Origin: CAILUG01 sp903844415
GTDB taxonomy: Bacteria; Pseudomonadota; Gammaproteobacteria; Pseudomonadales; Pseudohongiellaceae
Assembly (NCBI GenBank): GCA_947477655.1
Contig: CANJTS010000001.1
Coordinates: forward strand, 310,001-374,000
Direction: 5' to 3'
DNA: 64,000 nucleotides
Numbering within the stretch: the first letter of the stretch is position 1; the number at the start of each line of letters is the position of its first letter. The position numbers and the translations under genes were made by a program. Positions 1-7,998 of this stretch are shown here, piece after piece. Below the pieces are notes generated by a model. That model was not told the origin of the DNA, ran no database searches, and saw only the letters and a list, made by a program, of their open reading frames with translations.

Positions 1-161
1 AAGCCCCCGGCAGTCATACTGGCACCGGCAGCGACAGGTTTGATTGCTGCCGTTGAATAACCTGCCAAAGCGGCCGCCTTGAGCAAGGCACAACACACCA
101 GGGTTTTACCTGCATCAGTGTCAGTGCCCGTAATAAAAAAACTTTTGCGTAGATCGGTCAT
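1..161 (-). CDS. bioD: Dethiobiotin synthetase BioD (partial, cut by window start)
   Basis: ATP-dependent ligase that closes the ureido ring of 7,8-diaminopelargonate to give dethiobiotin, the step before BioB. Only the first 53 or so residues are visible. They begin MTDLRKSFFITGTDTDAGKT, the glycine-rich P-loop typical of BioD, followed by a helix and IKPVAAG, which matches the family's conserved K-P motif. The ATG is at 161 and bioC ends at 215 on the same strand, so bioD is the last gene of bioB-bioF-bioC-bioD. The rest lies left of the window, so integrity cannot be judged. Confidence 0.9.
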   Translation of the reverse strand, partial: MTDLRKSFFITGTDTDAGKTLVCCALLKAAALAGYSTAAIKPVAAGASMTAGG

Positions 162-214
162 AGTAGTGGTGATCAAGTCCAAACAGTGCGTGTTAACAAC
201 TCTTTAAACCGCAT

Positions 215-1057
215 TTACGGTTTTTGTAAGTGGAGGAAAAAAATCTCATAGGTTACTGCTGTCACATTGTTCGATGACTGAGCTTGTTCGAAAGCCAGCT
301 CTGCAGCTGCAAAATTTTTGCGGGTGGTCAGACGCGTATTTTGTTGCTGGTTCATATTGTGAGCTCCCAGCCCCTTGAGCTCTGCGGCGAGGGCGCGTAA
401 TGACGGGTAACCGCGCTGCACACTAAGCACCTTGCTGTAGCAGCTAAAGCCTACCTCTTGTGCTTGTTGCTGCAAAAAATGCAGAGGCACGAACTCGTTT
501 ACATGCACCTGAGTGTCAACTTTTGCCCACGCTGCTCGGACTTCACGCAAAGTCTGTGGTCCAAAAGTGCTGAGTAAAACCGAACTGCCGCTGCGCGTGA
601 TCCGCAACAACTCGCTAAAAAACACTGCGTAATTTGCGCACCACTGCATACTGAGATTCGACACAACCAAATCAAACAGATCATTTGCCAGCGGTAGCGC
701 CTGAGCATCACTACAGACCAACGCCAATTCGTTTATCTGTAGCGCTCTTGTTGTTTGCAACATAGGCAGTGCAAGATCGAGGGCCAAGAGCCTGCTCTCA
801 GGGAAGAGTTGCCGCAATTTTTTGCTGCAATACCCTGTGCCACAACCAAGATCAAGACCGTGCATAACGGGCTTAAACTGTGGAATAAATGCCAATAACT
901 CGTCTGCTACTTGCCGTTGCAAATCAGCATGGTCATCGTAATGAATGGCGGCTTTGCCAAAGGAGCGGGCAATTTTTAAGCGATCAATAGTGGTGAAGGC
1001 ACGCGTTTGCGCAGGGGTATCAGTATCTTGCATGTGTACTTCTTCAAATTTACTCAC
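215..1057 (-). CDS. bioC: Malonyl-[acyl-carrier protein] O-methyltransferase BioC
   Basis: SAM-dependent methyltransferase that methylates the free carboxylate of malonyl-ACP, so that the fatty-acid machinery can build the pimeloyl chain of biotin. The protein is 280 aa, normal for BioC. SAM motif I is visible as LDLGCGTGYCSKKL near residue 70, followed by motif II/III around LALDLALPML and LVVSNLSMQWC, which resembles the BioC signature. The GTG start at 1057 overlaps the bioF stop by 4 nt (GTGA), suggesting translational coupling. An ATG at 1033, preceded by GAAGAAG, is an alternative start. No bioH lies between bioF and bioC, so the demethylating esterase must be elsewhere or non-homologous. 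Confidence 0.93.
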   Translation of the reverse strand: MSKFEEVHMQDTDTPAQTRAFTTIDRLKIARSFGKAAIHYDDHADLQRQVADELLAFIPQFKPVMHGLDLGCGTGYCSKKLRQLFPESRLLALDLALPMLQTTRALQINELALVCSDAQALPLANDLFDLVVSNLSMQWCANYAVFFSELLRITRSGSSVLLSTFGPQTLREVRAAWAKVDTQVHVNEFVPLHFLQQQAQEVGFSCYSKVLSVQRGYPSLRALAAELKGLGAHNMNQQQNTRLTTRKNFAAAELAFEQAQSSNNVTAVTYEIFFLHLQKP

Positions 1058-2265
1058 ACGGATTGATTCGCGTGAGAACGAATGGTCGGGGCAAGCTGTT
1101 CCAGTACATCCAGTAAGTGTTGCAACTGCGCCATGGAATGTGCAGCACTGAGTGTGACCCTTAAACGTGCACTGCCTAGCGGCACTGTGGGAGGTCGAAT
1201 GGCTGGCACCAGCAAACCATGTGTTTCAAGAATATGGCTCACTGCCAAAGCTGCGGTAGACGAACCCAGCAGCAAGCCCTGAATGGGAGTTGTCGATGGC
1301 ATAAGGGGCAGAGCGAGTTCCAAGCAACGCTGCCGAAATTTTTCGATCAATTGCCTTAAATGCTCGCGGCGCCAATTTTCACCTTGCAGCAAACGTAAAC
1401 TGCATCGAGTTGCTTCCGCCACTGCAGCTGGCAGTGCAGTGGTATAAATATAAGGACGACAAAACTGAATGAGTGTTTCAATTAATGCTTCACTGCCAGC
1501 AACAAATGCACCCGCAGTGCCAAACGCCTTACCCAGCGTGCCCACCAAAATAGGCAGTCGGTTTTCATCAACAACAACCCCTTGCTCACGCACTGCTTCT
1601 GACAATCCACCACCGTGAGTGCCCAGAAATCCAAACCCATGGGCATCATCCAGCATTACTAAAGCCTGCTGCTGCTCGGCCAAATCCAGCAAATTTGCCA
1701 GCGGTGCTACATCTCCATCCATGCTGAACACACCATCACTGACGATTAATCGTAAACCTTCGCCATCAACAATTTGTAATAAAGCAGCCAATTTGTCGAG
1801 ATTGCCATGAGGGTAACGCTTGAAATGCGCATTACTGAACAAGCCCCCATCAAGCAATGAAGCGTGATTGAGTTTGTCTTCAAACACATAATCATTCTTG
1901 CCCAGCAGACATGAGATAACGCCCACATTGGCCATATAGCCACTGGAAAACAGCAAGGCTCGACTTCTGCCGGTAAACGCTGCTAGCTCTTCTTCGAGTG
2001 CGTGATGAGCGGCGCTGTGGCCAGTCACCAAATGTGACGCGCCACTGCCAGCACCATATTTATCCAGGCCGTGTTTGAAGGCTTCTATCACCTCGGGATG
2101 ATTCGCCAACCCTAGATAATCATTACTGCAGAACGCCACAAAACTTTGCTTACCGCAGAACACTTCCGGCGCTTGCGGCGAAGCAAGTATGCGGCGCGAC
2201 CGATATAAATGCTCCGCTTTGCGCTCTTGCAAGCGATCGGTCAAGGTACGGGTAAAACTGTTCAC
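1054..2265 (-). CDS. bioF: 8-amino-7-oxononanoate synthase BioF
   Basis: PLP enzyme condensing pimeloyl-ACP (or CoA) with L-alanine to 8-amino-7-oxononanoate. About 403 aa. Family motifs are visible: CSNDYLGLANHPEV near the N-terminus, GTGHSAAHH-like substrate region, the DDAHGFGFLG stretch that contacts PLP, and TLGKAFGTAGAF with the Schiff-base lysine. A GTG at 2277 is possible, but the GTG at 2265 has a GGAG Shine-Dalgarno 6 nt upstream and gives an N-terminus (NSFTRTLTDRL) like other BioF proteins, so I chose it. The gene starts a few bases after the bioB stop and overlaps bioC by 4 nt. Confidence 0.95.
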   Translation of the reverse strand: MNSFTRTLTDRLQERKAEHLYRSRRILASPQAPEVFCGKQSFVAFCSNDYLGLANHPEVIEAFKHGLDKYGAGSGASHLVTGHSAAHHALEEELAAFTGRSRALLFSSGYMANVGVISCLLGKNDYVFEDKLNHASLLDGGLFSNAHFKRYPHGNLDKLAALLQIVDGEGLRLIVSDGVFSMDGDVAPLANLLDLAEQQQALVMLDDAHGFGFLGTHGGGLSEAVREQGVVVDENRLPILVGTLGKAFGTAGAFVAGSEALIETLIQFCRPYIYTTALPAAVAEATRCSLRLLQGENWRREHLRQLIEKFRQRCLELALPLMPSTTPIQGLLLGSSTAALAVSHILETHGLLVPAIRPPTVPLGSARLRVTLSAAHSMAQLQHLLDVLEQLAPTIRSHANQSV

Positions 2266-2280
2266 GCAAGACTCCACTTG

Positions 2281-3312
2281 TCAGTGTGTTGCGGTAGCAT
2301 CGTAATAAACAGGGAGATTGGCCGACTCTGGCACAGCAGCAAACTCGGGTGAACTACTGTCCCTGACTTCGGGATGAATCCCCAACCGTGCAAACAACGC
2401 CATATCATCATTGGCCAGCGGGTTGGAGGTGGTCAGCAATTTGTCACCGTAAAAAATGGAATTGGCACCAGCAAAGAAACACAAGGCCTGCATCTGATCG
2501 TTCATCTGCTCACGCCCTGCCGACAACCGCACGTGTGACTTCGGCATCAGAATACGCGCAACCGCAATCATACGAACAAAATCGAAGGGATCCAGATCGG
2601 CAACATTTTCCAAGGGCGTGCCTTTGATCTTGACTAGATTATTAATGGGTACACTGTGGGGGTGTTGGGGCAGATTTGCCAGTTCACGTAAAAACCCGCT
2701 ACGGTCACGTGCACTTTCACCCATGCCTACAATGCCACCGCTGCATACTTTGATCCCCGCCTCACGCACATGCGCTAGTGTATCGAGGCGTTCTTCAAAC
2801 TTACGTGTGGTTATGATTTTGTCGTAGTACTCGCGGGATGTGTCGATGTTATGGTTGTAATAATCGAGGCCGGCTTCTGCCAGTGCCTGGGTTTGCTCTT
2901 GATCAAGTTGGCCCAGTGTCATGCAAGTTTCAAGACCAAGTCTGCGCACCCCTTTGACCATAGCCAGCACCGCTGGGAAATCTTTCCGCGAAGGATGTTT
3001 CCACGCTGCCCCCATACAAAACCGTGACGCGCCATTCGCTTTGGCACGCTGCGCTTCCTCTAATACTTTTTCCACCGCTAGTAATTTTTCTTTCTCCAGT
3101 TCGGTGTTGTAGTGACCACTTTGTGAACAATATTTACAATCTTCGGGACACGCACCTGTCTTGATCGAAAGTAAAGTACTGATCTGTACCGCATTCGGAT
3201 CGAAGTGCAAGCGGTGAGTGCTGTGTGCCTGAAATAACAGGTCGTTGAACGGGAGTTGAAACAGAGCATCGATTTCGTGATTGTGCCAATCGTGACGCGG
3301 GAGGACAGACAT
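2281..3312 (-). CDS. bioB: Biotin synthase BioB
   Basis: Radical SAM enzyme that inserts sulfur into dethiobiotin to make biotin. 343 aa, the usual length. The [4Fe-4S]-SAM motif is CPEDCKYCSQ near residues 53-62, followed by the conserved SGHYNT. CMGAAWKHP and the GGIVGMGES stretch are characteristic of BioB, as is the RLSAGREQM motif that carries the arginine ligand of the [2Fe-2S] cluster. The ATG at 3312 has AGGA six bases upstream. This is the first gene of the leftward bioBFCD operon. Its promoter lies in the 156-bp gap to comF, which contains an imperfect 27-bp direct repeat. Confidence 0.97.
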   Translation of the reverse strand: MSVLPRHDWHNHEIDALFQLPFNDLLFQAHSTHRLHFDPNAVQISTLLSIKTGACPEDCKYCSQSGHYNTELEKEKLLAVEKVLEEAQRAKANGASRFCMGAAWKHPSRKDFPAVLAMVKGVRRLGLETCMTLGQLDQEQTQALAEAGLDYYNHNIDTSREYYDKIITTRKFEERLDTLAHVREAGIKVCSGGIVGMGESARDRSGFLRELANLPQHPHSVPINNLVKIKGTPLENVADLDPFDFVRMIAVARILMPKSHVRLSAGREQMNDQMQALCFFAGANSIFYGDKLLTTSNPLANDDMALFARLGIHPEVRDSSSPEFAAVPESANLPVYYDATATH

Positions 3313-3333
3313 GTTGATTCCTAATTCTTTGTA

Positions 3334-3394
3334 AGCAGCTTAGCTTTGTGAGCAAAAAAGTTTCGGGAGCAGCTTAACTTCGAGAGCAGAAAAG
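3334..3394. repeat. Imperfect 27-bp direct repeat in the bioB/comF divergent promoter region
   Basis: Two copies at 3334-3360 and 3368-3394, 34 bp start to start, match at 23 of 27 positions. Both begin AGCAGCTTA and end with GAGCA followed by an A-rich run and G. They lie 22 bp upstream of the bioB ATG and upstream of comF. They do not match the E. coli BirA operator or the BioR and BioQ sites that I know. They could be operator half-sites or the relic of a local duplication. Confidence 0.55.
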
Positions 3395-3513
3395 CTGGCA
3401 GCTTGCACATTCTGGACTAGACTGAAGGCGCTGCCGCGACCCTTAAGTGAGGGTAGTGCGGTAAGTAAATGGATTTTCCCTACTTGCAGGCAATGGTAGT
3501 GCGCCTCTCGCCT

Positions 3514-4260
3514 ATGTCAACCAGTCTGCTTAACAAAGTTTCTATATGGCTAAAAAACATACAATATTTCCTTTTGCCAGGCGTTTGTGTGGCCTGCCAC
3601 CAACCCAGCCACACCCAATTTGATCTATGCCAAGCATGCCATGCCAGCTTTATTCGTATCGAACATCCCTGTCTAGGTTGCGCTTTGCCGCTGCCGCCCG
3701 ACTCTACAACCCATAAGCTGTGTGGCAAGTGTCTGCGTAAGGGCGGTTATATTCAAACCACTGTCGCAGGGTTTGCCTACCAACCCCCAGTAAAAGCTTT
3801 AATTAGCCAATATAAATATCAAGCCCGGCTGCAGCATGGCCGTGTATTAACAACCCTGCTGCTGGCTGAAATACGCCAGTTCTATCAGGATAGACAGCTG
3901 CCGGCGATTCTGTTGCCAGTGCCTTTGCACCCCATCCGTTTGCGTGAAAGGGGTTATAACCAGGCCCTGCTCATAGCACAGCAACTAGGTGCAGCATTAG
4001 AGATCCCCGTGGTACCGAATTTATTGCAACGGGTCAGGCACACCGCCACGCAACAAGGCTTGAATGCAAAACAACGCAAACGTAATCTGCGCGGCGCTTT
4101 TGCACTGGCACCGAATGCATTAGATCTTGGCTACTCCTCAGTTGTGATAATCGATGATGTGGTAACCACAATGAGTACCGTGGCTGAACTGGCCCGGTTG
4201 CTGCACAAACACAGCCATACCGAACTCCAGGTGCATGTGTGGTGTTTGGCAAGAGCCTAA
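3514..4260 (+). CDS. comF: ComF-family amidophosphoribosyltransferase-like protein
   Basis: Small phosphoribosyltransferase-fold protein of the ComF/GntX family, linked in other bacteria to DNA uptake or use of external DNA. The N-terminal part carries four CxxC pairs (CVAC, CQAC, CLGC, CGKC) that probably form zinc knuckles. The C-terminal part is a type I PRTase domain ending with the PRPP loop VVIIDDVVTTMST. The reading frame opens at ATG 3469. The ATG at 3514 gives a 248-aa protein closer to usual ComF lengths, so I prefer it, without a strong ribosome site for either. It is divergent from bioB, an arrangement also seen in Pseudomonas. Confidence 0.85.
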   Translation: MSTSLLNKVSIWLKNIQYFLLPGVCVACHQPSHTQFDLCQACHASFIRIEHPCLGCALPLPPDSTTHKLCGKCLRKGGYIQTTVAGFAYQPPVKALISQYKYQARLQHGRVLTTLLLAEIRQFYQDRQLPAILLPVPLHPIRLRERGYNQALLIAQQLGAALEIPVVPNLLQRVRHTATQQGLNAKQRKRNLRGAFALAPNALDLGYSSVVIIDDVVTTMSTVAELARLLHKHSHTELQVHVWCLARA

Positions 4261-4340
4261 ACCCACACTTGTAATCCGTGCTTGCAGTGTATTTACTTGC
4301 CAGCCACTACTAGCCCTAAACAGCGTGACACTGACCCGCC

Positions 4341-5618
4341 ATGATCGATCTGGATTTTGATCGCCAGCACCTCTGGCATCCCTACACATCCATGCAAGAA
4401 CCGCTGCCGGTATATCCTGTAATAGGCGCATCAGGTGTTCGTTTGGAACTGGAAAATGGCACCACGTTGATCGATGGCATGGCCTCCTGGTGGAGTGCAA
4501 TTCACGGGTACCGGCAGCCAGTGCTGGATGCTGCAGTTACAGCCCAATTGGGACTTATGTCGCATGTGATGTTTGGGGGGCTTACCCACGCACCCGCCAT
4601 TGAACTGGGCAAATTATTGGTCGAGTTAACGCCAAACGGACTCGACAAAATATTTATGTGCGACTCCGGTTCGGTCAGTGTAGAAGTGGCAATCAAGCTA
4701 GCCCTGCAGTATTGGATCAGCTTGGGGCAGCATTCCAAATCAAAGTTGCTGACCATTCGCAAGGGCTACCACGGTGACACTTTTGCGGCGATGGCAGTGA
4801 GCGATCCGACGACGGGTATGCATCATCTATTTAATGCAGTGCTGCAACCACACTTGTTTGTGACAGAACCCCAAACTCCCTTTGGTGAAATTTGCCCAGC
4901 GTCCGAACTGGACGAAATGCGAAATGTGCTGGCTGCCCAACATCAAGTGCTGGCAGCGGTTATTCTCGAACCCATCGTGCAGGGTGCAGGCCGTATGTAT
5001 TTTTATGCAGCTGACTATCTGCGGCAGGTCCGCCAACTCTGCGACGAATATGGCGTGTTATTAATTGCCGATGAAATCGCCACCGGCTTTGGCCGCAGTG
5101 GCAAGATGTTTGCCTGTGAACACGCGGGTATCACGCCTGATATTCTTTGCTTGGGCAAAGCTCTCACTGGTGGTTATATGACCCTCGCTGCGACTTTATG
5201 CACAAGTGACATCAGTACAGCTATTTCGCATGCTGGTGGCGTCTTTATGCACGGCCCCACTTTTATGGCCAACCCGTTGGCATGTGCTGTAGCTGTAGCG
5301 AGTATAAACTTGCTGCTTGCTTCACCTTGGCAGCAGCGTATTGCCGCTATTGAGGCGCAACTGTGGCACGAACTGGGTCCATGCCGTGACAGCACCCAGG
5401 TCAAAGATGTACGGGTTTTAGGTGCAATGGGAGTGGTAGAAATGCGTACTCCGGTCAATATGGCCCAAGCACAGCAGTTTTTTGTTAAACGTGGCGTGTG
5501 GATTCGGCCTTTCGGCACTTTAGTCTATGTAATGCCGCCCTACATCATCAAATCAGACGAACTGAGTCAGCTCACAGCCGCAATCCTTGAGTTTACCCAA
5601 GCCCCCTCTGCCCGTTAG
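4341..5618 (+). CDS. bioA: Adenosylmethionine-8-amino-7-oxononanoate aminotransferase BioA
   Basis: PLP-dependent class III aminotransferase that moves the amino group of SAM to 8-amino-7-oxononanoate, giving diaminopelargonate. 425 aa, normal length. Seen: HLWHPYTSMQEP at the N-terminus (typical of BioA), the GYHGDT motif, the DEIATGFGRSGKMFA PLP-binding block, and LGKALTGGY with the Schiff-base lysine. It lies 80 bp downstream of comF on the plus strand, separate from bioBFCD, which is common in gammaproteobacteria. Together with bioB, F, C and D it completes the late biotin pathway in this window. Confidence 0.96.
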   Translation: MIDLDFDRQHLWHPYTSMQEPLPVYPVIGASGVRLELENGTTLIDGMASWWSAIHGYRQPVLDAAVTAQLGLMSHVMFGGLTHAPAIELGKLLVELTPNGLDKIFMCDSGSVSVEVAIKLALQYWISLGQHSKSKLLTIRKGYHGDTFAAMAVSDPTTGMHHLFNAVLQPHLFVTEPQTPFGEICPASELDEMRNVLAAQHQVLAAVILEPIVQGAGRMYFYAADYLRQVRQLCDEYGVLLIADEIATGFGRSGKMFACEHAGITPDILCLGKALTGGYMTLAATLCTSDISTAISHAGGVFMHGPTFMANPLACAVAVASINLLLASPWQQRIAAIEAQLWHELGPCRDSTQVKDVRVLGAMGVVEMRTPVNMAQAQQFFVKRGVWIRPFGTLVYVMPPYIIKSDELSQLTAAILEFTQAPSAR

Positions 5619-5671
5619 AATGCGCCCCCATATTTGAACCCCATTTCTCCTTCCCTTAAAGGTACTTAGCT

Positions 5672-6571
5672 GTGTCCACTGAAACCAACAACATCACTAA
5701 ATTTCTGACCAACTGTTCTCTGGAGGTCACACCTAACGGCGCCAAAAAAGTTGAAGATTTCCGCACACTACTGCGCCCCGGCACAACCGTGTATGTCACC
5801 TTCTTGCCGGGTTCTGATATCGCCGATACTGTTGCCACGGTTAAACGGCTTGCCCTTGAAGGCATGAAACCCGTGCCCCACTTTGCCGCCCGCTCTATTC
5901 CCACCCTGAAATTTTTTGAAGAGAATCTTAAAATCATGCAGGGCGAAGCAAAGGTTGATGAAGCTTTGCTGATTGGTGGCGGTGTTGATAACCCCGTTGG
6001 AGATTTTTCCAGCTCCATAGAAATTTTGCGCACCGGTCTGTTTCAAAAATACGGCATCATGAAATTAGGCGTGGCAGGGCATCCTGAAGGATCTCCCGAC
6101 ATCCCCCCCGCTGATGTGACCAAAGCGTTGCTAGAAAAAAATGCTTACGCCAAAGAACACGGTATCGACATGTACATAACAACCCAGTTTTGTTTTGAAG
6201 CTGCTCCCATCATCGAATGGGATCGCAGAATTCGCGCAGAAGGCAACACACTGCCAATCCATATCGGCATTCCAGGACTGGCCACCATCAAAACTTTGTT
6301 AGCTCACGCCACTGCCTGCGGTATTGGCCCGTCCATGCGTATTATCACCAAACAAGCCGCCAATATTGCGAAGCTGTTGACCACACGTATGCCCGACAAA
6401 ATCACCCGCGATCTGGCGCGTTATCAGGCCGAAGATCCGAACTGCGGCATTACTCAGTGCCATCTGTACCCGCTCGGAGGTTTAGCAAAATCTTCCAAGT
6501 GGCTGTATGCAGTAATGGATGGCCAATTTATTATGAATGAAGAAGGCTTTGATCTGACCATTGAAATATAG
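5672..6571 (+). CDS. metF: Methylenetetrahydrofolate reductase family protein (MetF-like)
   Basis: 299-aa TIM-barrel protein of the FAD-dependent methylenetetrahydrofolate reductase family, which reduces 5,10-methylene-THF to 5-methyl-THF. Supporting blocks: EVTPNGAKKVEDF near residue 18 (the S/EVxP start of the barrel), PHFAARSIP, LLIGGGVDNPVGDFSSS, GVAGHPEGSPD, TTQFCFEAAPI and HIGIPGLATIKTLL. These resemble a divergent MetF subgroup rather than E. coli MetF. The start is a GTG with AAAGG about 10 bases upstream. No other methionine or C1 gene is adjacent. The physiological direction is not shown by the sequence. Confidence 0.8.
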   Translation: MSTETNNITKFLTNCSLEVTPNGAKKVEDFRTLLRPGTTVYVTFLPGSDIADTVATVKRLALEGMKPVPHFAARSIPTLKFFEENLKIMQGEAKVDEALLIGGGVDNPVGDFSSSIEILRTGLFQKYGIMKLGVAGHPEGSPDIPPADVTKALLEKNAYAKEHGIDMYITTQFCFEAAPIIEWDRRIRAEGNTLPIHIGIPGLATIKTLLAHATACGIGPSMRIITKQAANIAKLLTTRMPDKITRDLARYQAEDPNCGITQCHLYPLGGLAKSSKWLYAVMDGQFIMNEEGFDLTIEI

Positions 6572-6607
6572 TTGTTTACGAAACCTAAATTCAATAAGGG
6601 AACAAGC

Positions 6608-7768
6608 GTGAACCAAATTATCAGTAAAGGGTTAATGCGGATTTTACTTGCTGGTGTATTTATATGTGCACATGCAGCCAGCAAGGCCCAGACACTGCTG
6701 AGTGGACCCGACTTTACCCTCGGCGGATTCAAGTTGGCGCAAGTACACAAAGGTGAGTCAACTTATGACCCCTACGTATTACAACGGGCATTTTCTTTTG
6801 GCTATGATGAACCGGTTCGAGAAGGCTTGGTCGATCTCAGAATAAGCATCAATGAAGCAGGCAAGGTAACAGCGGTTGAAGTATTGGACGGCTTCTACGA
6901 TGCGGCCTTTTTAGAACTTGCGGTAAAAGGAATGCAGGAAAGCACTTTTACCCCAGCCACTGTAGCGGGCGCAGCGGTGGCTTGGCCGAAACTTGACATG
7001 CGTATTATTGAGCGGGGCGCCTTTGCTCCTGGGATTTCCGAGGATTTAAAAACTGAATACACAAACCTGTTGCGACTGGTAAGTGACAAAAAATTTGCAG
7101 AAGCCGAAACGCTAGCAAAACTCCTGCTCGCTACCAAAGCTGTCTATCTGTTCGAATACGCTCTTATACAAGATCAATTGACGAATATTTATATTGCAAC
7201 CGAGCGCCCCCATGAGGCACTGATTGCGAGTCGCAATGCCACGGCACGCAGCATGGCAGTCAGACCTTCAGTACGGCCTGACTCTCGCATAAAGGTAAAT
7301 GATAGCCTCTATACTGATGAATTTTTGGACCTAGCAAGCTATGGTATAGCGATGAAAAAACGATTTGTGCTGGCGCTTGCCAACAATCAGACTGGTGAAG
7401 CTCTGCAGGTTTACAAAATCCTCGAGTCCAAAGCTAATGTGGGTAACGATCCATCCCTGCTTGCAGATTTGACTCCCAAAGTTGCGGAACTGAACCAGGC
7501 ACTTAATTTAGAACAACCGATTGGCTCAACAGTTAAACTGATTCACGGGTCGTGGTCTTTTGTTACTTCTACACGCAGAGTAATGGGAATCACAGGATTG
7601 CAGGGATCAGTCGATTACATTGATATGGTCTGCGCTAATAGCGCCAAGAAAAGACTAGCATTTAAAAATGATTTTGAATGGAAGATCCCAGATGCACTAA
7701 AAAACTGCACCCTGGAATTTCAGGGCAACGCCGACAGCCAGTTTTTGCTGTATGAATACCTAAATTAA
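6608..7768 (+). CDS. Secreted protein with TonB C-terminal-like domain, function unknown
   Basis: About 386 aa. I start it at the GTG at 6608, which has AAGGGA just upstream and directly opens a signal peptide (ISKGLMRILLAGVFICAHA, then ASKAQ cleavage region). A TTG at 6572 is also in frame. Residues about 55-120 resemble the TonB C-terminal fold used by energy transducers: FGYDEPVREGLVDLRISINE, then VEVLDGFYDAAFLELAVKGM and ESTFTPATVAG. There is no N-terminal membrane anchor or proline-rich spacer as in true TonB. The rest is predicted helical, without a motif I know. It follows the MetF-like gene by 36 bp and ends at a terminator-like hairpin. Confidence 0.6.
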   Translation: MNQIISKGLMRILLAGVFICAHAASKAQTLLSGPDFTLGGFKLAQVHKGESTYDPYVLQRAFSFGYDEPVREGLVDLRISINEAGKVTAVEVLDGFYDAAFLELAVKGMQESTFTPATVAGAAVAWPKLDMRIIERGAFAPGISEDLKTEYTNLLRLVSDKKFAEAETLAKLLLATKAVYLFEYALIQDQLTNIYIATERPHEALIASRNATARSMAVRPSVRPDSRIKVNDSLYTDEFLDLASYGIAMKKRFVLALANNQTGEALQVYKILESKANVGNDPSLLADLTPKVAELNQALNLEQPIGSTVKLIHGSWSFVTSTRRVMGITGLQGSVDYIDMVCANSAKKRLAFKNDFEWKIPDALKNCTLEFQGNADSQFLLYEYLN

Positions 7769-7815
7769 AAATGCGCTATAACCACAACCAGCATTACAGC
7801 GCATTTATCTTTTTT
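7769..7815 (+). terminator. Likely rho-independent terminator after the TonB-like gene
   Basis: Inverted repeat AAATGCGCT (7769-7777) / AGCGCATTT (7798-7806), 9 bp, with a 20-nt loop, followed by ATCTTTTTT. The long loop lowers confidence. It also lies just past the leftward small gene that ends at 7846, so it could act on both strands. Confidence 0.6.
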
Positions 7816-7845
7816 GCTTTTTATTAGTTGGTTCTTAGCTTTTAA

Positions 7846-7950
7846 TTAAAAGCCACTCAAGTCAATTTCTGCGACTGCAGAAACGGCCGTCAGCGCACAA
7901 CCAAGCCCAAACAGGACTGAGGTAATTTGCTTTTTACGGAAGTTAATCAT
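7846..7950 (-). CDS. Putative small secreted peptide of 34 residues
   Basis: A 34-codon frame: ATG at 7950 with GGAG eight bases upstream, stop TAA at 7846. It reads MINFRKKQITSVLFGLG..., then CALTAVSAVA and ends EIDLSGF. This is a complete Sec signal peptide (charged n-region, hydrophobic core, A-V-A cleavage site at about residue 27) followed by only seven residues. It lies 48 bp downstream of the carboxylesterase gene on the same strand and may be its operon partner. I do not recognise the family. It could be a secreted heptapeptide precursor, a leader ORF, or the stub of a longer secreted protein. Confidence 0.5.
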   Translation of the reverse strand: MINFRKKQITSVLFGLGCALTAVSAVAEIDLSGF

Positions 7951-7998
7951 TTTTTGGCTCCATCACTTTTCTGTCAGTTACCGGTTTATTAACTAGGG

